Origin: DATIHQ01 sp035480535
GTDB lineage: Bacteria; Chlamydiota; Chlamydiia; Chlamydiales; SM23-39
Length of the DNA: 17,247 nt
Assembly: GCA_035480535.1 (NCBI GenBank)
Contig: DATIHQ010000053.1
Location: 1-17,247, forward strand
Reading direction: 5' to 3'
Under the pieces are notes generated by a model, which worked only from the letters and a program-made list of their open reading frames with translations, had not been told where the DNA came from and searched no databases. A program made the position numbers and the translations under genes. Position 1 is the stretch's first letter; each line of letters starts with the position of its first letter. Below, one piece after another: positions 13,592 through 17,247 of this stretch.

Positions 13592-16196
13592 TTTTGCGCT
13601 GCGTCGGCTTTGCCTCATATTTCTTGTCCTCGCTCCGGACCGTGTTTCTAACACGGCCTCTCGCTCCGGCCAAGAAATCTGAGGAGCCTCCTTGCCCAAT
13701 TCCCGATTTTTGAATCAACTTGTGTATATGAACCTTAAACTCAGGAAATGAGATTTTAAACACTTCATGATAATCGCTGACAAAATGAACTTCGAGCCCC
13801 TTTTTCAAATATTCTGGCAGCTCATCGTAATCGCGTAAATTTTCTTTTGGGAAGATCAAGACATTGAGCTTCGATCTTCGCGCGGCGATCAACTTTTCTT
13901 TCAACCCGCCAATCGGCAGAATTCTTCCCGTCAATGTCAATTCTCCTGTCATCCCCAGATTTTCCCGAAGCGGCACATTGAAAAGCAAAGAGAGGAGCGA
14001 TGTCACCATCGTAATCCCAGCCGATGGGCCATCTTTTGGCGTAGCCCCTTCAGGGATGTGCATATGAATTTGCGATTTCTCAAAAAAGGGCACTTCAGGC
14101 GCGATTTTGGCTCCAAACGTGTGGGCATAGGTCCAGGCGATTTGGGAGGATTCTTTCATCACATCGCCTGCTTGGCCCGTGAGCTTCATCTCTGTCTTTT
14201 CCGCTGGATATTTGACCGATTCAATGTAGAGAGTCGCTCCGCCTAAAGAAGTCCAAGCAAGACCTGTCGCAACTCCAATGGGATTGACTTTGTAATAGCG
14301 ATCGCTGGTAAAGATCGGTTTGCCGAGGTAGGTGGAGAGATTTTTCTCAGAGACGACCACCTGCTGTCGTTTTTTCCCTTTCACAGGGCCGCGCGCGATC
14401 TTCACAGCCACTTTGCGCAAGATCTTCTTGATATTGTTTTCCAAAGAACGCACTCCCGCCTCGCGGGCATATCCATTGATGATTTGAGCCAAGGCCCCTT
14501 TCGTGAAAATCACATCTCCCGCCTTCAATCCCATATTTTTCCGATTGCGCGGAACGAGATATTTGCGGGCGATCTCAATTTTCTCGGCTTGGATATATCC
14601 TGAGAGACGAAGCATTTCCATCCGGTCTTTCAGCGGCTCAGGGATTGTATCGAGAACGTTGGCTGTCACAATGAAAAGGACATTCGAAAGATCGCAGGGA
14701 ACGTCGAGATAATGATCTAAAAAATCTTTGTTTTGTTCTGGATCGAGCACTTCGAGAAGCGCCGACGCGGGATCGCCATGATAGCTCGCCCCCATTTTAT
14801 CCACTTCGTCGAGCATGATGACGGGGTTCATCGTCTGCGCAAACTTCAGCGCTTGAACCAATTTGCCTGGCATCGCTCCAATATAGGTGCGGCGGTGCCC
14901 TTTAATCTCCGCTTCATCGCGCATGCCCCCCACAGAAAAGCGGTAGAATTTTCGATTCAATGCGCGCGCCACGCTTTTTCCAATGCTTGTTTTACCCACT
15001 CCCGGAGGACCTACGAGGCAAATGATGCTTCCTTTCACGCCCCCAGTTAATTTTCCCACGCCGATGAATTCGAGAATCCGCTCCTTAATGTCTTTTAGGC
15101 CGTAGTGATCTTCTTCAAGGACTTTTTCCGCTTTTTTCAAATCGTGCGTTTCCTTGCTGTAGATGCCCCAAGGAACTGTGGTGAGCCAATCGACATAATT
15201 GCGGCAAACGCCATATTCAGCCGATTGCACTTCCAGTGCGCTTAATTTGTCCATCTCCTCGCGAATCACTTTCATCACTTCATCGGAGACTTTTCTCTTT
15301 TTCAGCCGCTCTTCAAATTTCTCCATATCGACTGTTTTGTCATCTTTTTCCATCCCCAGCTCTTTCTTGATCGCCTTGAGCTGTTCGCGAAGGAAAAATT
15401 CCCTTTGCGTTTTGGAAATAGTCGCCTCAATCCGCTGATTGATCGTGCTTTGCAGCTTGCTGATATCGAGTTCTTTCTTCAAAAGAAGAAGCGCTTTATC
15501 GATCCGTTTCTCAATATCAAATGTCTCCAAAACATCTTGCAGCTCCTCTCGAGTCGCAGTGGTCAATGCCACAGCAAAATCGGCCAGGCGCCCAGGTTCA
15601 GTGAAATCGGAGTGGCCCAAGAAAATTTGCAATTCTTCTTTGAAAAGGGGATTTAGCTTCAGCAACTCTTTGATCGTCGTAATGATGCTGATCGAATAAG
15701 CTTTGAGTTCTCTAGAAAGATGCTCAAGTGGCGTATCATCGTGATATTTCACCTGCGCCAAGAGATATTTGTTCTTCAGCGGCTTCTCAATCACCACCCT
15801 CTTTTCCATATTGAGAACGACTTGCGCGCCTCCCTGCTCCATTGGAATGATCCGCAAGATGCGGGCAACCACGCCCACTTCATGGAGGTCGTCAATCCCG
15901 ATCTTATAAATATTCACATCTTCTTTGTGAGTCAGGAAAAGGCCTAAACATTTGTGATCTGTTTTGGCGACGATTTTCAAGACTTCATAATAGGAGCCGG
16001 GCTCAATGACAATCGGCGCTGCCATCCCGGGAAAAAAGGGGCGGCGATTTAAAGGCAAAAGATAGAGCTGATTTGGATAAGGAAGAGTCGGCAAAAGAGT
16101 GCGCGTCTCTTCTTTTTTAGAGGGCGACCCCTCTTCTTCAATCACAGCCTCTTCGGGCAAAACCGACTCTTTCTCTGGATCTTCCTTCAAACTCAC
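13581..16196 (-). CDS. lon: ATP-dependent Lon protease with element-encoded C-terminal tail
   Basis: Homo-oligomeric AAA+ serine protease that degrades misfolded and regulatory proteins in the cytoplasm. Order: acidic N-terminal leader (1-35), LON substrate domain (about 40-250), coiled region, AAA+ module with Walker A GPPGVGKTS (396-404) and Walker B IMLDE (to Glu464), and protease domain with the Ser725 (PKDGPSAG) and Lys768 (GGLKEKL) dyad. Normal chlamydial Lon is about 820 residues; this one is 871. Residues 824-871 are encoded by the palindromic mobile element and form a basic tail of no known function, with the stop in the far repeat. The start is uncertain: GTG 16196 touches AGGGG, whereas in-frame TTG 16190 has AGGGG 5 bases upstream. 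First gene of a string with rfaE2, glpG and rnz. Confidence 0.95.
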   Translation of the reverse strand: MSLKEDPEKESVLPEEAVIEEEGSPSKKEETRTLLPTLPYPNQLYLLPLNRRPFFPGMAAPIVIEPGSYYEVLKIVAKTDHKCLGLFLTHKEDVNIYKIGIDDLHEVGVVARILRIIPMEQGGAQVVLNMEKRVVIEKPLKNKYLLAQVKYHDDTPLEHLSRELKAYSISIITTIKELLKLNPLFKEELQIFLGHSDFTEPGRLADFAVALTTATREELQDVLETFDIEKRIDKALLLLKKELDISKLQSTINQRIEATISKTQREFFLREQLKAIKKELGMEKDDKTVDMEKFEERLKKRKVSDEVMKVIREEMDKLSALEVQSAEYGVCRNYVDWLTTVPWGIYSKETHDLKKAEKVLEEDHYGLKDIKERILEFIGVGKLTGGVKGSIICLVGPPGVGKTSIGKSVARALNRKFYRFSVGGMRDEAEIKGHRRTYIGAMPGKLVQALKFAQTMNPVIMLDEVDKMGASYHGDPASALLEVLDPEQNKDFLDHYLDVPCDLSNVLFIVTANVLDTIPEPLKDRMEMLRLSGYIQAEKIEIARKYLVPRNRKNMGLKAGDVIFTKGALAQIINGYAREAGVRSLENNIKKILRKVAVKIARGPVKGKKRQQVVVSEKNLSTYLGKPIFTSDRYYKVNPIGVATGLAWTSLGGATLYIESVKYPAEKTEMKLTGQAGDVMKESSQIAWTYAHTFGAKIAPEVPFFEKSQIHMHIPEGATPKDGPSAGITMVTSLLSLLFNVPLRENLGMTGELTLTGRILPIGGLKEKLIAARRSKLNVLIFPKENLRDYDELPEYLKKGLEVHFVSDYHEVFKISFPEFKVHIHKLIQKSGIGQGGSSDFLAGARGRVRNTVRSEDKKYEAKPTQRKTDF
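13703..13727. repeat. Terminal inverted repeat, right (25 bp)
   Basis: Exact reverse complement of 13567-13591. On the minus strand it encodes lon residues 824 onward (IHKLIQKS). Confidence 0.9.
13729..13735. repeat. Target-site duplication copy, right
   Basis: TGAACCT, matching 13559-13565, inside the lon coding region just before the element. Confidence 0.75.
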
Positions 16197-16260
16197 CCCT
16201 ATTCATGTAAAGCTTAACCACTTTACCAGGCCAGCCTAAAAATCGAAATCTGATTTTACA

Positions 16261-16632
16261 TTACTTTGCATAAACGCTGCTCAATCGGCCCAAAGCAAGC
16301 GCCGAAAGGCAAAGGCCCAGATCTCTTGCAGCCACATCATAATAATTGTGAAGAGTGATCAGGTTCACAATGATCAATGCCAGCCAAAGAGCTACAATAT
16401 AGGAGAAAATCTTTGGTTTAAACCAGACTCCAAGTCCTGCAATGATCTCAATCACACCCACTGCCATCATAAACCCAGAACCATGGCCTCCCAGCATATT
16501 CATAGCCATTGGGGATAGATATTGCTCCCAGTTCACTAATAAATGAAAAAATTTATCTAATCCCGCAACGATGGGGATCACAATAAATACAAAACGAAGA
16601 AGCCCATAGGCTTGTTTTGCTGCATGTTCCAT
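16261..16632 (-). CDS. DoxX-like small membrane protein
   Basis: A 123-residue inner-membrane protein with four predicted helices at about 11-26, 53-71, 76-96 and 102-116. The layout RFVFIVIPIVAGLDKFFHLL ... GVIEIIAGLGVWFKP is that of DoxX/DoxD-like families (PF07681 or related), whose members are often linked to redox or quinone biology, without an assigned reaction here. The frame extends to 16716, but the first 28 residues are charged and non-conserved in look. ATG 16632 has GAGG 5 bases upstream and opens directly into the first helix, so I take it. It lies 64 bases upstream of lon on the same strand and is divergent from tsaB. Confidence 0.72.
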   Translation of the reverse strand: MEHAAKQAYGLLRFVFIVIPIVAGLDKFFHLLVNWEQYLSPMAMNMLGGHGSGFMMAVGVIEIIAGLGVWFKPKIFSYIVALWLALIIVNLITLHNYYDVAARDLGLCLSALALGRLSSVYAK

Positions 16633-16653
16633 AAACACCTCTGTTGTCTTATC

Positions 16654-16668
16654 TTCTTGTTTCAAGAA
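16654..16668. promoter_or_regulatory. Palindrome upstream of the DoxX-like gene, possible operator
   Basis: TTCTTG-TTT-CAAGAA, 6-bp perfect arms, 21 bases before the DoxX-like ATG and in the divergent region with tsaB. It is too short and T-poor for a terminator. Operator role is a guess. Confidence 0.3.
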
Positions 16669-16738
16669 CTCCTTTTTTTGAAAAGCAAAATTTTTAATTG
16701 ATCCACTTATTTTCATTTTTGTGTTAAACTAACTCAAT

Positions 16739-17247
16739 ATGAAATCGCTAATCATTGAAACGAGTTCTGAAAAAGCATGCCTAATTCTGGCTCAGGGAAG
16801 CAAACCCATTGCAGCGAGAGTCCTGCCGGGCGGCGCGGAGCTGTCTAAAAAACTCCCCATGGAAGTGAAGCGGCTCTTAGATTGCCATTCGTTCAAACCC
16901 GATTTCATTGCAGCGGGAACGGGTCCTGGCTCTTATACAGGGGTTCGAGTCGGCGCAGCGCTTGCCAAATCGCTCGCATTGGGCTGGCAAATTCCCCTTC
17001 TCGGCTTTTGCAGTCTCAAAGGATTTGTCCCCCCCATTGAAGGATCGTTTGTCATCTTAGTCGATGCCCGCATGGGAGGCTTCTACGCCCTCTTCGGCAC
17101 CAAAGAAAATGATCGTCTCTCCTTTGAAACGCCGCTCCTTATTTCTCCCGCCGATGCGCGCCTCCAGAGAATTTCCCATTTCGCCTCGCCCCACCCCGAA
17201 CTCATCCTAAAAAGGGCCCCCATTGCCGCCTTTTCCTTTGAAACGGC
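16739..17247 (+). CDS. tsaB: tRNA t6A biosynthesis protein TsaB, 5' part
   Basis: Partner of TsaD in making N6-threonylcarbamoyladenosine at tRNA position 37. Translated from ATG 16739 the product starts MKSLIIETSSEKACLILAQG, the actin-like ASKHA N-terminus. It contains GTGPGSYTGVRVG (residues 61-73), the TsaB/YeaZ signature. 169 full codons are visible and the frame is open at the window edge; the family length is about 210-230. No Shine-Dalgarno precedes the ATG; TTAAAC lies 10 bases upstream, so the leader may be very short. Neighbouring lon matches C. trachomatis CT343/CT344. Confidence 0.92.
   Translation, partial: MKSLIIETSSEKACLILAQGSKPIAARVLPGGAELSKKLPMEVKRLLDCHSFKPDFIAAGTGPGSYTGVRVGAALAKSLALGWQIPLLGFCSLKGFVPPIEGSFVILVDARMGGFYALFGTKENDRLSFETPLLISPADARLQRISHFASPHPELILKRAPIAAFSFET

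Larger units (their letters stand above)
13566..13728. mobile_element. MITE-like palindromic element at the lon/rfaE2 junction
   Basis: A 163-bp non-autonomous element. It has perfect 25-bp terminal inverted repeats (13567-13591 and 13703-13727). Concentric inner pairing follows: ATTTCTTG (13619-13626) with CAAGAAAT (13671-13678), and a central CCGTGTT-TCT-AACACGG hairpin (13640-13656). CTCCGG-containing decamers (13629-13638 and 13660-13669) are repeated in direct orientation. It is flanked by the 7-bp direct repeat TGAACCT. Inverted ends plus a target duplication are the signature of insertion by a DDE transposase acting in trans. It encodes no transposase; instead it is read through by lon, which stops inside the far repeat. 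It resembles in concept the in-frame Rickettsia palindromic elements, but I recognise no named family. Confidence 0.85.

Noticed and set aside
13617..13680. Central hairpin of the palindrome as a lon terminator
   Set aside because: It lies inside the lon reading frame upstream of the stop and has no T-run on the minus strand.
2906..13728. The glyA-upstream GC repeat and the lon palindrome as copies of one element
   Set aside because: They share no sequence beyond GC-rich motifs; only the lon element has true terminal repeats and a target duplication.
1..17247. tRNA genes, CRISPR arrays, prophage or transposase genes
   Set aside because: Scanned for tRNA T-arm motifs, regularly spaced repeats and transposase-like proteins; none found. 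XerC is a housekeeping recombinase with its chlamydial neighbour, not a phage integrase.

Overview
The window looks like the chromosome of a member of the Chlamydiae, most likely an environmental 'chlamydia-like' lineage (Waddlia/Estrella type) rather than Chlamydia itself. The evidence is gene order plus protein character. glyA-clpP1-dapF on the left and xerC next to a YbiT-type ABC-F gene, rnz, lon and tsaB on the right reproduce blocks known from Chlamydia trachomatis (CT432-CT430 and CT343-CT348, from memory). There is also a CT398/CdsZ-type zinc-ribbon protein and a MOMP-like porin of the kind expanded in Waddlia and Simkania. Species is inferred, not proven.

Layout. 1-2884 (minus): glyA, clpP1 and dapF (dapF runs off the left edge), tightly packed and overlapping. 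2897-3105: divergent intergenic region with a GC-rich inverted-repeat cluster. 3106-4259 (plus): zinc-ribbon coiled-coil gene followed within 5 bases by the RNase P RNA gene, whose very long P1 helix ends in a T-run. 4243-6416 (minus): an unrecognised 263-residue protein with NlpC/P60-like motifs behind an APC amino-acid permease. 6476-8196 (minus): two separately terminated envelope genes, a tiny Cys/Pro/Lys repeat protein and a MOMP-like beta-barrel with ten cysteines ahead of its barrel. Both share a signal-peptide/ribosome-site module. 8276-9169 (minus): xerC. 9212-10995 (plus): ABC-F factor and a DUF2892 membrane protein, overlapping by ATGA. 11054-16196 (minus, reading right to left): lon, rfaE2-like, glpG-like rhomboid, rnz, densely packed. 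16261-16632 (minus): DoxX-like membrane protein. 16739-end (plus): 5' part of tsaB.

Most of the window is housekeeping: one-carbon metabolism, DAP synthesis, protein quality control (ClpP1, Lon, rhomboid), tRNA processing (RNase P, RNase Z) and t6A modification (TsaB).

Two things stand out. First, a 163-bp MITE-like palindrome (25-bp terminal inverted repeats, concentric inner hairpins, 7-bp target duplication TGAACCT) sits exactly at the lon/rfaE2 junction. It supplies the last ~48 codons of lon, and its target duplication re-creates the rfaE2 ribosome-binding site. Second, the envelope pair at 6476-8196 looks like a lineage-specific disulfide-rich coat system. No tRNA, CRISPR array, phage gene or transposase was seen.
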